Assembly (NCBI GenBank): GCA_964036045.1
Contig: OZ038392.1
Location: 35,167,330 to 35,231,329 of the forward strand
Length of the DNA: 64,000 nucleotides
Direction of reading: 5' to 3'
DNA from: Eutreptiella sp. 'Long Island Sound 2002'
Lineage: Eukaryota; Euglenozoa; Euglenophyceae; Eutreptiales; Eutreptiaceae
Shown: piece after piece, positions 20,944 through 31,900 of the stretch
Numbering within the stretch: the stretch's first letter is position 1
How the letters are laid out: every line of letters begins with the position of its first letter
Notes under the pieces: generated by a model
What the model was told of the DNA's origin: nothing
What the model saw: only the letters and a program-made list of their open reading frames with translations
The model's database searches: none
Position numbers and translations under genes: made by a program

Positions 20944-22265
20944 CTGATTTTGTCCCCTTTGTTGGGGACCCCCGAGAATGCAGGGGTGATGTAGCATTTC
21001 CGCCCTCTTTTGGGCCCCAACCTTCCGGTGCTATTGAGGAAACCTGGACAATCTTTGAATCCACGCTTTGTTGCGTGGTGCATCATGGTGACCCCCGGCT
21101 TAGGTTTTGAGTTTTGATTTTGTTCCCCTTCTTTTGGGGATCCCCGAGGATGCAGGGGTGATGTAGCATTTCCGCCCTCTTTTGGGCCCCAACCTTCCGG
21201 TGCTATTGAGGAAACCGGGACAATCTTTGAATCCACGCTTTGTTGCGTGGTGCATCATGGTGACCCCTGGCCTAGGTTTTGACTTCTGATTTTGTTCCCC
21301 TTCTTTTGGGGATCCCCGAGGATGCAGGGGTGATGTAGCATTTCCGCCCTCTTTTGGGCCCCAACCTTCCGGTGCTATTGAGGAAACCGGGACAATCTTT
21401 GAATCCACGCTTTGTTGCGTGGTGCATCATGGTGACCCCCGGCTTAGGTTTTGAGTTTTGATTTTGTTCCCCTTCTTTTGGGGATCCCCGAGGATGCAGG
21501 GGTGATGTAGCATTTCCGCCCTCTTTTGGGCCCCAACCTTCCGGTGCTATTGAGGAAACCTGGACAATCTTTGAATCCACGCTTTGTTGCGTGGTGCATC
21601 ATGGTGACCCCCGGCTTAGGTTTTGAGTTTTGATTTTGTTCCCCTTCTTTTGGGGATCCCCGAGGATGCAGGGGTGATGTAGCATTTCCGCCCTCTTTTG
21701 GGCCCCAACCTTCCGGTGCTATTGAGGAAACCGGGACAATCTTTGAATCCACGCTTTGTTGCGTGGTGCATCATGGTGACCCCCGGCTTAGGTTTTGAGT
21801 TTTGATTTTGTTCCCCTTCTTTTGGGGATCCCCGAGGATGCAGGGGTGATGTAGCATTTCCGCCCTCTTTTGGGCCCCAACCTTCCGGTGCTATTGAGGA
21901 AACCGGGACAATCTTTGAATCCACGCTTTGTTGCGTGGTGCATCATGGTGACCCCCGGCTTAGGTTTTGAGTTTTGATTTTGTTCCCCTTCTTTTGGGGA
22001 TCCCCGAGGATGCAGGGGTGATGTAGCATTTCCGCCCTCTTTTGGGCCCCAACCTTCCGGTGCTATTGAGGAAACCGGGACAATCTTTGAATCCACGCTT
22101 TGTTGCGTGGTGCATCATGGTGACCCCTGGCCTAGGTTTTGACTTCTGATTTTGTTCCCCTTCTTTTGGGGATCCCCGAGGATGCAGGGGTGATGTAGCA
22201 TTTCCGCCCTTTTTTGGGCTCCAACCTTCCGGTGCTATTGAGGAAACCGGGACAATCTTTGAATC
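20944..22265 (+). repeat. 172-bp satellite array, 8 units
   Basis: Units spaced 172 bp start at about 20946, 21118, 21290, 21462, 21634, 21806, 21978 and 22150. Each contains GGGGATCCCCGAGGATGCAG, CGCCCTCTTTTGGGCCCCAA and TTGAATCCACGCTTTGTTGC. Neighbouring units are nearly identical, so the array was homogenised recently. The same unit occurs 2.7 times inside the TIR element at 42757-44232. Minus-strand open frames of 102 codons repeat every 172 bp but shift frame between units, so they are not coding. Confidence 0.95.
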
Positions 22266-22500
22266 CACGCTTCGTTTCGTGGCCCCTTGAGTTGGGGTTA
22301 GGGACTCACAATCCACGCTTTGTTGCGTGGCCCCTCGAGTTGGGGTTAGGGACTCACAATCCACGCTTCGTTGCGTGCCCCCTTGAGTTGGGGTTAGGGA
22401 CTCATAATCCACGCTTTGTTGCGTGGCCCCTCGAGTTGGGGTTAGGGACTCATCATCCACGCTTTCTGGCGTGGCCCCTCGAGTTGGGGTTAGGGACTCC
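22262..22500 (+). repeat. 48-bp tandem repeat, 5 units
   Basis: Units start at 22262, 22310, 22358, 22406 and 22454 and read AATCCACGCTTTGTTGCGTG, then GCCCCTCGAGTTGGGGTTAG and GGACTCAC. Each unit can form a hairpin (CCACGC/GCGTGG). The first 20 bases are the end of the 172-bp unit, so this array grew from its edge. Because 48 is divisible by three, an open frame of 16-residue repeats appears; I do not think it is a gene. Confidence 0.9.
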
Positions 22501-22925
22501 GAGAACCTTCCGGTGCTATTGAGGAAACCGGGCCAGTCTTTACGTTATTACGTACAATATATCACTTTCTTTCTACGTTTCGTTTTTGTGTTGGTACATG
22601 TCATCTGTGCCGTGAAGTTTTACCTCTCTTTTTCCTTTTTTTTTTACATAAGTCGTTCAAGGGGCGGTTCCCCTTCGCAAAAGCATTCCCAACACAGTGC
22701 CCAAACCCAAACCTGTGAGTGCCCAAACCCAAACCACCAAAAGCAGACGCCGCAGAGCGATGGGAGTAGGCACCCAAGGCAGGATTCGCCGCAGAGCGAC
22801 GGGAGTAGGCACTGTGTTGGTTGGTACCCTAAAAGTGATAAATTGTGTGCACAGCCGTCGATGTCTCTCGATTTGCAACGGTGTGGCCTCTGTGAAAATA
22901 CATTGCGTTTCCTTTAACAGTTCAG

Positions 22926-23402
22926 ATGCCTCATCGGGTCACTGTCCCTATTGATACCACCACCTCCACGGGTGTGCAGCAATACGCTTGCCGCGATTGC
23001 GATGATTGCCTGGGCAAACACTACGTTTGTGACAGTTGTGGGAACGTTACAAAGAAGCCGGATCACATGGTTTCACACCTGGTTATGTGCCGGCGGAAAA
23101 AGGCCCTTGGGGGTGCTGCACCTGATGCTGAACAAGCAGCACATGTACCACCGGTGCCCAGCATAGAACATTGGAAGAGAGACCAATATTGTCCCGTTAC
23201 CGGTGGCAATTTTAGGAAATCTGTACCGACGTGCATGCGATATGCTTCGGTCCGCCGCTTTGAAGTTTTCGAAAACCCTTGGAAAGATGCTCGGAAGGTT
23301 TGGCAGCCAGATTGGCCCCCCAAAACGCAACCGATATCGGTAGGAATGTTCCATGGACTTCCCAGCCGACCGTGCCCGGGGAGCTCGGAAGAAATTTTTT
23401 AG
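22926..23402 (+). CDS. Small Cys-rich zinc-finger protein, 158 aa, unknown role
   Basis: The ATG start gives MPHRVTVPIDTTTSTG. Near residues 24-56 there are two CxxC pairs (CRDCDDC and CDSC) followed by HMVSH and a Cys, giving YVCDSC...DHMVSHLVMC, a plausible C2H2/C2HC zinc finger. A basic patch RRKK follows, then a 100-residue part with Trp and Tyr (PSIEHWKRDQYCPVTGG). No intron is needed. I do not recognise the family. The Cys spacing is loosely like the zinc-finger ORF of the LINE at 36780-36897. The 172/48-bp satellites end about 430 bp upstream. Confidence 0.5.
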   Translation: MPHRVTVPIDTTTSTGVQQYACRDCDDCLGKHYVCDSCGNVTKKPDHMVSHLVMCRRKKALGGAAPDAEQAAHVPPVPSIEHWKRDQYCPVTGGNFRKSVPTCMRYASVRRFEVFENPWKDARKVWQPDWPPKTQPISVGMFHGLPSRPCPGSSEEIF

Positions 23403-23429
23403 CCCCAACCTAGTGGAACTTTGGTTGGA

Positions 23430-23700
23430 TGCTTGGTGCCTACCTTGCCTGCAAGATGCCATGGAGAACAGTACGTTGAAGCTAATGTTTGTCTACCCTT
23501 TGTCTGCTTTGCCTACAAAATTGCATGGAGAACACTGTGCTCAAGCTTATGACTGCTTCCCCTTTGAGCTCCTTTGTGAATTTGGACTTTTGCTTTTGAC
23601 ATGTGCAATGCCAGTTTGATCCTTGGTGCCTGCTTTGCCTACAAACTTGCATGGAGAACACTGTACTCAAGCTTATGACTGTTTGCCCTTTGTGCCTTGT
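23430..23700 (+). repeat. Imperfect tandem repeat, 3 units
   Basis: The words TTGCATGGAGAACACTG and CTCAAGCTTATGACTG, with TTGCCTACAAA ahead of them, recur at about 23440, 23510 and 23630 with irregular spacing. Confidence 0.65.
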
Positions 23701-23829
23701 AAAGCTTTGCCTGCTTTTGTGGTTTTCTTTTTGCATGTGTGCTTTTTCACCTTGGCCCCTTTGAGTAGACTCACTATTGTATTCCCTTCTTGTGCCCAGA
23801 ACATTTTTTGTCACCTGCAATAGACATGT

Positions 23830-25535
23830 CTGGTAGCCAAGGTAGTGAGCCAATGACAAGTGCACACTCTGTGGATCTCAACTCATGTCACTCAACCCTC
23901 TAATCACCTTTGTGCACTGGAAGGACACGCATGCGTGTTAGTACATCCCCTGGGATTCCAATGTGCCCAAGCACATCCGAGTGGCATAGGTCAGAGGTGA
24001 ATTCATTCGCTATATCAGGATCTGCAGCCACCCACATCTGTACCAGGTATGTTGTCGCAGACTGGTCTCAGCGTTGCGCTGGCTTAACTACCCGTGGGAG
24101 GTAATCCGGTGTAAACATATCCCGTGGGGTGAAAGAAACAGGTTCAGGACGCTGAGACGTGATGTTGTGCCCTCTAGGGTGGCAAATGAACCTATGTCAT
24201 TGTCCCAATCTGAAATGATGAGTTCCAGGCATAATTGTGTGATGGGAGGTGGGCGGGAACCTTTTGGACAGGTGCATGGATTTTGCCCCCCCCCCCCCCC
24301 CCAATATCAGACTTGTGCTCCGCCCCCTACATCAGACTAGGGGGGGCGGAACCCATGAGGGAAACCGGGCACCCACAGCCCATAGTGAACCCCCACGGTC
24401 TCGTGAAGGGAGGTTTAGGGTAACAGGCAAACCCTACTCCTCCATGCTCTTGCCCATGCCCCTGCCCCTGCCCCAGCACCTGCCTCTGCAGGTATGTGTC
24501 GGGAACAAGGGCCACGCGGTGGGGCCATCCGCCCGTCTTTCGGGAATCAAGGGCCCTGCGCCCGGCCGTTTGTGGGATTGTGGGGCTGTCAAAGGCCTTG
24601 CACCTCCCTCTAGGGCAGGGCCAGGGCCAGGGGCAACCAGGGCTAGGGGCCCGTCCTTGTGTGGAATTAAGTAAATTGGGTAAGTAGTTACCCAAAGGGC
24701 CGTGGGCCCGTCCCTCGTTGGCAGGTTGTGGTCTAATTACCGTGCCAATCCTTATTTTTTGCGGAAATAATTAATTCCCGGTCCAACGTGTTGTTTTGCC
24801 GCAAAAAAAAACCGCAAAAAAATCAATTTTTGGCCTTGTGCCCTTCGCAAAAATGGGTTCCGCAAAAAAAATCGCAAATTTTTTTTTGCCCCTGTTCCCT
24901 TTTGCAGAAATACCACAATTGCGGGACGGATGCTGTGTTTGCCCCACTGCTTGCTGCCCCCCCCCCCCCCACCCACCCTTCTGTTTCTCAGACACCCTTC
25001 TGCTCCTTGCTGTGCTGTCAGAGAATGTATTATGAAGCAGGGTAACCACACAGGTATTGTGTGAGCACGTTGGACATATTTGAATTTGGATATTGCTGTG
25101 CCCCAAAGCACATAAAGGGGCTAGTTTTCGCAGATCCGGATACCTCAATTTTGATGTTGCTGTGCCCCAAAGCAGATAATGGGGCTATTTCTGTGCAGCT
25201 GGGGTCCATCGTTATTTGATTTTCGTTGTTGACAGGTAAAAAGGAGTAAACCCGCGGGCCGAGGGTTTCTCCTGGGGGGAAGACAGTCCCACTTGCCCAA
25301 ACCAAGGTAAACAAAACGCGACCACAGGGGTGGCTCGCCAGGCGCACGTAGGTGGTGTTAGAACCCCTTGGGTTCTGGACCACCCCGGGGTCCTAACCAA
25401 GGGTCTTGTCCCCCAGGCGGGTTCGCTCACACCTTGCGGTAACCACACCTTGTTGCTTGCTTTACAAGAATAAACAACTGCCACTCGCTCACTTATCCAC
25501 CTCTGTCCTTTTCGTTGAGTGCTTGTTTGCTCACA
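23830..25535. other. No recognisable gene
   Basis: Holds C-tracts near 24285-24302 and 24957-24971, and A-rich/T-rich stretches around 24790-24900. A short duplication around CCCCAAAGCA lies at 25100-25180. Nothing looks coding. Confidence 0.45.
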
Positions 25536-26858
25536 ATGACGTCGCCGCCAATGGGGGGGATGGTCTTTGAGGGGGAAAAAAAAGGGGCAGGAATCACCTA
25601 CATTTCTCCCACAAACGTGACACTTACCCCACAAGAGGGTCGCTCCATGATTTGTGACTATGGTCCATTAATCTACTTAAATGGGGTAGAAAAAATTGTC
25701 AACAACGAACCACCTGCACCAAGATTATCCTAAGTTTAAGAGGGAGGTAGAGGGTTTGCCGCGTCGCATCTGCCTCCCTAATGAGGCTCAAAATGCAATT
25801 GCAACTCCAGCCCAGCTGCGTGCTGCTTTGAAGGATATCTATGATCGTTTTCAAGACCCCCTAGGTGGGGCTATTGAGCCACGCCTGGTTCGGGGCGCTG
25901 CATTTGCGCAAGGTGCTACGTTTTCCGTGTGTTCCGCAGTGGGTGCATACCTATCTACCGGGCAGCCCGTGGATGTTGATTTGGAGGGTTTGGTGGCCCG
26001 TACTGCCCAGAAGGGTATACTTGCAACTGAACAAGCCATGGGTGTATGGGACTATTACTTGGACATCTCCGATGAATATTTGGATGCACTTTTGCTAATT
26101 CGCGAGTGTCCAGCAGATGCAAGCCCTGGTACTAATTTGGACGAGTCGTACCATTCCGTGCTTTGGCGCAACCCTGCTTTGAAAGGTAGGAAGAGCTTTA
26201 ACACCACTGAAATGGAAATTGACATGACAGCTCGTCGTTTCACTCATGGTGTTTTGGAGTCTCAATTCCTTCCCTCCAATGATGCAGGCCCTGACAACGA
26301 AGCAGGTGCGCCTGCCCACAAGCGCCGACACCGCATTTGTAGATGCGATGTCTCCATAAAGGTTATTGCTTCCGCTTTGCGGGGTCTGGCGCAGGGTGGG
26401 TCCCAAGATTTGTACTCCGATCAGAAACGAAATTTTCTGCTATGCAGGCCAGTAACTGGCCAGATACCGACTATGCATCTCTGCAGGCGCGCGGCTTTTC
26501 TCTCCGCATCAGTTCCCGTAGCCCTTTGACTGAGGAGGAGAAGGCCACCGTTAAAGATGCTATTATGTCCCTTGCAACGGAAGGCCCATCCGTGATGGGC
26601 AAATACAAATATGTTGCAAATTGGGTGTCAGTGGTGCACCTCGGTGGTGGTCGCAGCCGCTTGCAAGTTTCCGCTTTCATTTGTTCTTTGGTTAAGGAGT
26701 GTCATGCAAAAGCGTTGGAGCGCGGTGCCACTGTACACCCGGTTCCCACTTCTTTGTTGTTGACTCAAGATGTTGAGGCCAATGCAGAGGTTGAAGCCGA
26801 CAGAGATGACGCACCGGAGCCGGAAGAGTATGAATACGACTCCGATGAGTTTTTCTAG
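25536..26858 (+). pseudogene. Intronless unknown protein gene spread over three frames
   Basis: An ATG at 25536 opens MTSPPMGGMVFEGEKKGAG... to a TAA near 25733. A second frame (about 25710-26400, no ATG of its own) carries KFKREVEGLPRRICLPNEAQ through GTNLDESYHSVLWR. A third frame (about 26400-26858) carries MQASNWPDTDYASLQARGFS and an acidic end EYEYDSDEFF. Composition is convincing throughout, and the two frame changes are needed only once each. So this is probably one protein of about 440 residues broken by two indels, or expressed by frameshifting. NLDESYHSVLWR is faintly like the N.NESxHSxIW motif of some Mutator-type transposases. The acidic tail and lack of introns would also fit a captured viral or plasmid-like gene. 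I assign no function. Confidence 0.45.
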
Positions 26859-26984
26859 AGAGTGCATTTGTTTTGGCCTCTCCATCGTGTAACATACATC
26901 AACCACGGGTGTACTTCACCCGTGCGTTTGTCCTTTTGCTGTTCCGTACAGCATACAACACTCTGTGTGTTGTGCTAGCCATGT

Positions 26985-27300
26985 TTTTCGTCCCGCCCCA
27001 TGGAGCGACCGCGTTTCGGTTTGTCGGTTCGCCCGCCGATGTGCAACATCTGCACTCATGAGTAATGCTTCTTAGAGCACCCACACTTCAATTCAGTTTG
27101 TGGGATCGCCCCCTATTTTGCCACATGCACTTATACTTGTCATGCTTTTTAGAGCGACCACATTCCAGTTTGTCGGTTCGCCGCAGTTGTGCAACCTCTG
27201 CATTCATGAGAGAAATGATTCTTAGAGCACCCACACTTCAATTGGTTTTGTGGGATGGCCCCCTATTTCAACACATGCACTTTGCAACCGATACCAGATT
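26985..27300 (+). repeat. About 152-bp tandem repeat, 2 units
   Basis: GTTTGTCGGTTCGCC, GTGCAAC.TCTGCA, TTAGAGCACCCACACTTCAA and CATGCACTT recur in the same order at a spacing of about 152 bp. Confidence 0.7.
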
Positions 27301-27400
27301 TGGCACACTTCGCATGCTTGGTTCCGTTCAGCTTTGCTCTTTGTCTGCTATCCAGATTACGTGTCGGTTGGGGTCAGGGGTTTGGCTGTGATATTATTTA

Positions 27401-27700
27401 AGGGGCCACAGGCAAGATGGTACACACCCAACGCGGTGCCTACACAAGGCGGCGCACACAAAAAGGCGGCCTGTGGCCACCGCAGGAGTCATGTTATTAA
27501 AGGGGCCACAGGCAAGATGGTACATACAAAACGCGGTGCCTACACAAGGCGGTGCACACAAAAGGCGGCCTGTGGCCACCGCAGGAGTCATGTTATTTAA
27601 GGGGCCACAGGCAAAGCGGTACGCACGGAACGCGGTGCCTACACAAGGCGGTGCACACAAAAAGGCGGCCTGTGGCCACCGCAGGAGTCATGTTATTTAA
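27401..27700 (+). repeat. 100-bp tandem repeat with internal hairpin, 3 units plus a partial
   Basis: Units start at 27401, 27501 and 27600 (AAGGGGCCACAGGCAA...). Each holds an inverted repeat, GGCCACAGGC near its start and GCCTGTGGCC near its end, so every unit can fold into a long-loop hairpin. Confidence 0.9.
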
Positions 27701-27754
27701 AGGGCCTAAGAGGGGGACTTTGCATTTTCAAGAGGCACATGGGGAGGGGGGGGT

Positions 27755-28150
27755 ATCGGAATGAGCCGGCAGTTCGGCCGGCCGGAGCGCCAGAACCTAC
27801 TCGGCCGGCGGTCCGGCCGGCCGAACCGCCGCCCGGCGGTGTTGGCCAAATTTTTGGCGGAAATCCTCCGCGGCGGTCTCAGCCGGCCGAACCGCCGCCG
27901 AGTTTTGCGGCCGAGGACCGCCGCCGATCCCCACCGCTGTTTCATTCCGATCAGCTGGACCAAAAACTCGTCGGGGGATGCGTTGATTGGACAAAATAGT
28001 GATATTGCAAGGGGTGAAACCAACAATTCAACTTTTTGGGGTAGGGTACGCAAATAGGCCCAAAAAGGCCCCAAAGGGGGGAGGGTATGTGGCGTTGTCC
28101 CATACATACGGGCCTGCCTGGCTTTGATCTAACCTCTGCAAGGTGATTTG
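27755..28150 (+). repeat. GGCCGGCC-rich segment plus dispersed repeat E, copy 2
   Basis: 27755-27960 is packed with CGGCCGGCCG palindromes, like 20660-20810. 27955-28150 matches 19110-19310. The two parts adjoin here but lie apart in the other locus. Confidence 0.7.
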
Positions 28151-28718
28151 CAACACACTTGATCCCCTCCCCCCCTGTTTACATTCAAAATGCTCACAAT
28201 GAGTTAGGGAATGCCGTGCCGCGGGTTTTCTTCTGCTGGCTGGGAAGCCTTGCTGATTCACAGGTACATCTGTTGGAGAACGGTACTGAACTGAACTGCA
28301 GACCCCCCCATGCTGGAGTTGGCTGGAAATGTGATTTTTGGGCGATCCCGAAAAGCCCCTGAACAGCCGAGGAGGGAGCATCTCCAAGACCCAGAGCATT
28401 GCAAGGGCGCCAGGATGGGCCATCCTGATTTCATGGATGTTGGTTCATTAATTGCAGGTTAGGGTCAGGTAGGTTGGTTATTAGTTGCAGAGTTTCCGCC
28501 AGTTCACCAGCTTTGGTGTGTTAGTAGCCCAAAAACTGAGCAGTCACCATCAAAAACTATCATTTTTATCCTTTCATCTGCCCTTCGATCACCTTGAAGG
28601 ATGGTGTGTGATCAGGGACCAGGGGCAAGCTGTCAGTGAGAGCGTCAACCGGCCCCCCTCCCGTGCACAGACACACTTTGAGGTTTCTTGCCAGTTGCAG
28701 GCTCGTGTTTTTCTACAG

Positions 28719-28944
28719 CCATCCAAAGCGGCACGTGCGCAATGCCCAGCGCCAGCTGAAGATGCTGCAGCGACGGGCCCAGCAGGACACCGAGGCGGCT
28801 GCTGGTGGTGGTCCTGCTCCCGAAATCACCGAGGATCCTGCCGTGATGCATGCGTCTGCAGGAACATTTCAGGGCAGCCCTTACATGGGCCCTGGGGCTG
28901 GTACACCAGCTTTCAACCCGCCTGTGATGTCTGCACCTGCGTGA
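28719..28944 (+). CDS. Terminal exon: basic helix then Ala/Gly/Pro-rich tail
   Basis: A strong acceptor (GTTTTTCTACAG) ends at 28718 and the exon enters in phase 2. It reads HPKRHVRNAQRQLKMLQRRA, a likely amphipathic basic helix, then an acidic spacer and a Gly/Pro/Met tail ending SAPA at a TGA. The frame has good coding character and is closed by an upstream stop if unspliced. Its phase equals that of the candidate donor at 17145, so it might be the last exon of the long gene starting at 7474, but this is weak. I recognise no family. Confidence 0.45.
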
Positions 28945-31900
28945 AGTGGTCAGGCAGGCGTCTGAAATCTGAGGGAAGCGGTGGCACCAGTGGAGGATTG
29001 TGAGAAGCCAATGACGTGATGCTGTGGGGTTGCGTGGAGGAGAGGAGCAGCCAAAGTGGACTTTTGGTGGATATTTGGCTGAGTGTGAATACGGTAGCCC
29101 CAAACGACCTGGTCGTTTGAATAGTTCGATTGGTGATTGGTCGCACAATATCTGTCAGTCATTTGTCAGTCCCCTCCCCGTCTGTCAACCTTTCCCAGGG
29201 CGGTATTTTTCGGAGGCTGTTTTTGGGCAAAAACGCTTTTAAGACCGCCCGGGTTTGATTGATGGCGTTCGGCGCTGCATGGAGCGTGGTTCATGGGTTA
29301 CCGAGGGTGGTTGCCCGGAACCCGACAGTAGTTGCTCGTCTACCGATGCTCGCTGGAGGTTTGGGCGTTCAGCAGTTTGAGCGCAGCAGCTTTTGTTTGC
29401 GCCTGTGCATTGCAGACCGCCCGCCCACTCTGTGTCTCCCCGATTGCTGAGTCTGAGAGCCACGACAGTGGCTGTTGTAATTTCTCCAGCGTGCACGTTG
29501 GGATATTTGTGCCGCACAAACAATGTCTGGCCCTAGGTCAGAAAGTGAAAGCAGGGCTGAAATTGCAATCCCCCTTCTGTGGCAGAGGCAGGTACATTTC
29601 GCAACCAGACGTCTTCAGCCGCTCCAGGTTGGGTGGAGTGGCACGTGATGTGCTACAGGCAGTTGTATTTCGTTCGGTCCAGCCTTGCTAACCCTGACAC
29701 AAATTAGTTTGGAATTTCTGACCTCTGCCCCCGTACGCTGCATGCGTGCTCCCACACAGATCAAAGCTTGTCTGGTCTGCCCCTCCGCTTTTTTTTACAG
29801 TTAGGCAGTGGTCACAGTGCGCGCACGATGCGAGTAGTGCAGGAGGAACCCCCCATTATTGCTGGCTTTTTTCAATGGTATTCTACGTTTGTAATTCGCC
29901 GTTTTGCACTGGTATTTGTGCAATTGTTGGGCATCCCTTGCATTAGTGGCACCCGCTGTTTTGCAAGGTCTCCCCAGCCCCTCTTTGCTGGTTTGTGCAG
30001 TTCTTGCCGCGCATTACCGTTTTTCATTTTTGCCGGTGCGTTCCAGCACATGTGTTTTCTTTTTGGAGCGCACTCTAAATAGAGCTGATCCTGACCAGTC
30101 TTTCAATTGACAACACCCCATTGGAAACCACGAATGATTTTTCATTCATCAAATTCTGCGCAGATCATTTTTGCGTTCCATAACGCATTTCAGGGCAATT
30201 CACCCAAAATTGTACCATACTGTTCGGGCATGTTCAATACTGTTGAACAGATGAGACCAATCAAAAAGGTCTCTGCTCAACGATGACTTCCCATCGAATC
30301 CATGTGTGATCAGCCGAAGCGAAATGGCACGTGGGTTCAGTTTTATGAACAGCATTTGACTGTCGTTCTTGATATTTGCTTGCATGTATGGAGCTGTCAT
30401 TCTGGTATTCTGTTGCATCAAGGGAATGGGTTATCTTCATACAAAGGAAGCATATCTTCTGGGCAGTGAGGCTCAGGTGGACAGCAGTGCCCCAGCCCCC
30501 TGAGCCCTGCCTCCTACAGCCTTGCAGCCGGAGTTCTGGTGGTGTTCCCCCCTCCAAATGATCCTCAGCGAGCCGAGCCTTACGACGTTGATGCGCAACC
30601 ATGCTGCAACCGGCTCATACAGCCCGAGGCTTCGTTTTGGGGTTCTGTGCGGTTTGCCGCAGCTGTGAGCCCCCCCCCCCCCAAAAAAAAAGCACATGTA
30701 TCTTCTAAGTGTCTCGGCGTCCTGCAGCACACTCCAGGTTTGGAGGTTCACGGACCCCTATGTTGCAAAATCCGGGTTTCCCAGAGCCTCCAACAGTAGC
30801 CTGTGACTTTTTTTTTGTAAAACTATTTGATTTAAGGGTTTTGCAGACGGAGGCCATCTGAAGGCAGAACAATGAGGCGTTTCCAGCAGTATTCTTCACA
30901 AGGTCGTCGTTGGATGCTGCCCTTCAACATCAATCGACGGGAGCCTTGTGTTCACAGGTGCACTCAAGACAATGAGCTTGCAGACAGAAACACGGTGCAA
31001 TTATTTGACAGTGGAAGTTCGAGGTGTCCAGGGCATACTGGATTTCCAGACCGGCTGGTCTGAGACAGTCGTTTTGGCGTCCCGCCGTTTGTAAAAGGCT
31101 CCCAGTTGTGCCCCAGTGCACTGAGCATACTTCTTGCTGCACTTTTTTTTGCATGCACGTCTGCCACTGAAATGGGCAGATGGTAGATGGTAAATCCCAG
31201 AGTTTGCATGGGGTAGCCATGTTCTGCCATTGGTCAGGGAACCCCGGGAGCAACCGGGCCACTGAAACCCGAAAGCCACTGTGCGTGAGGTTGTTGAGGT
31301 GTGGGCTCGTGTTTCAGTCCAATATCGATGTTCTTTGAGTAGTTTATATATCCAGGGGCACATCCGCGAAGGCATCGATATTTGGTCAGATGTTAGAGTG
31401 CCTGGGGGTTGAAGCATCCACCCGTAAAACCGGCACAGTCACCCCTTCTCGAGGTGGGGTTCCAACTGGGGTGGGATTTAAGTCCCTCCACGGAAATACT
31501 AGAGCCACAGTTGGACTGGAGGAGCCCCCCTCCCCCCTTTTCCCTGCCCCTTCCCTTCCCTTCCCAGACCGACCCCTTTTTAAGTGTTGTCTTGGTTCAG
31601 CTTCCCCGCCCCCCCCAGCCCCCACCACGCTCCCCTTGAACTTGACAAAGTTCATGACCCCAAACTGCCAACAATTCGGACTGCAAGGTCCCGACACACT
31701 GCACACTTGTTCTGATCATACCTTTACAAACCACATACACATGCGACGCTGCACTGCAGTGCAGGGTTGCACAACAGACTACTCGTGAACATGTACATGC
31801 AACATGCAATATCCAGCAACCACACGCGATGCGTTTGTGTGCTTTGGATGGCCGAACGTTCAATTGGCACAGTTCAGGGTTTCGTGTCAGGTCCCACATG

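Noticed and set aside
21100-22460. Series of 102-166-codon minus-strand frames
   Set aside because: They repeat every 172 bp with the satellite, whose length is not a multiple of three. They reflect the repeat, not genes.
20944-22500. CRISPR-like array
   Set aside because: Units are contiguous satellites with no unique spacers, in a eukaryotic context.
22214-22522. Frame of 16-residue repeats (LELGLGTHNPRFVAWP)
   Set aside because: Direct consequence of a 48-bp tandem repeat in a satellite edge; no start or gene context.
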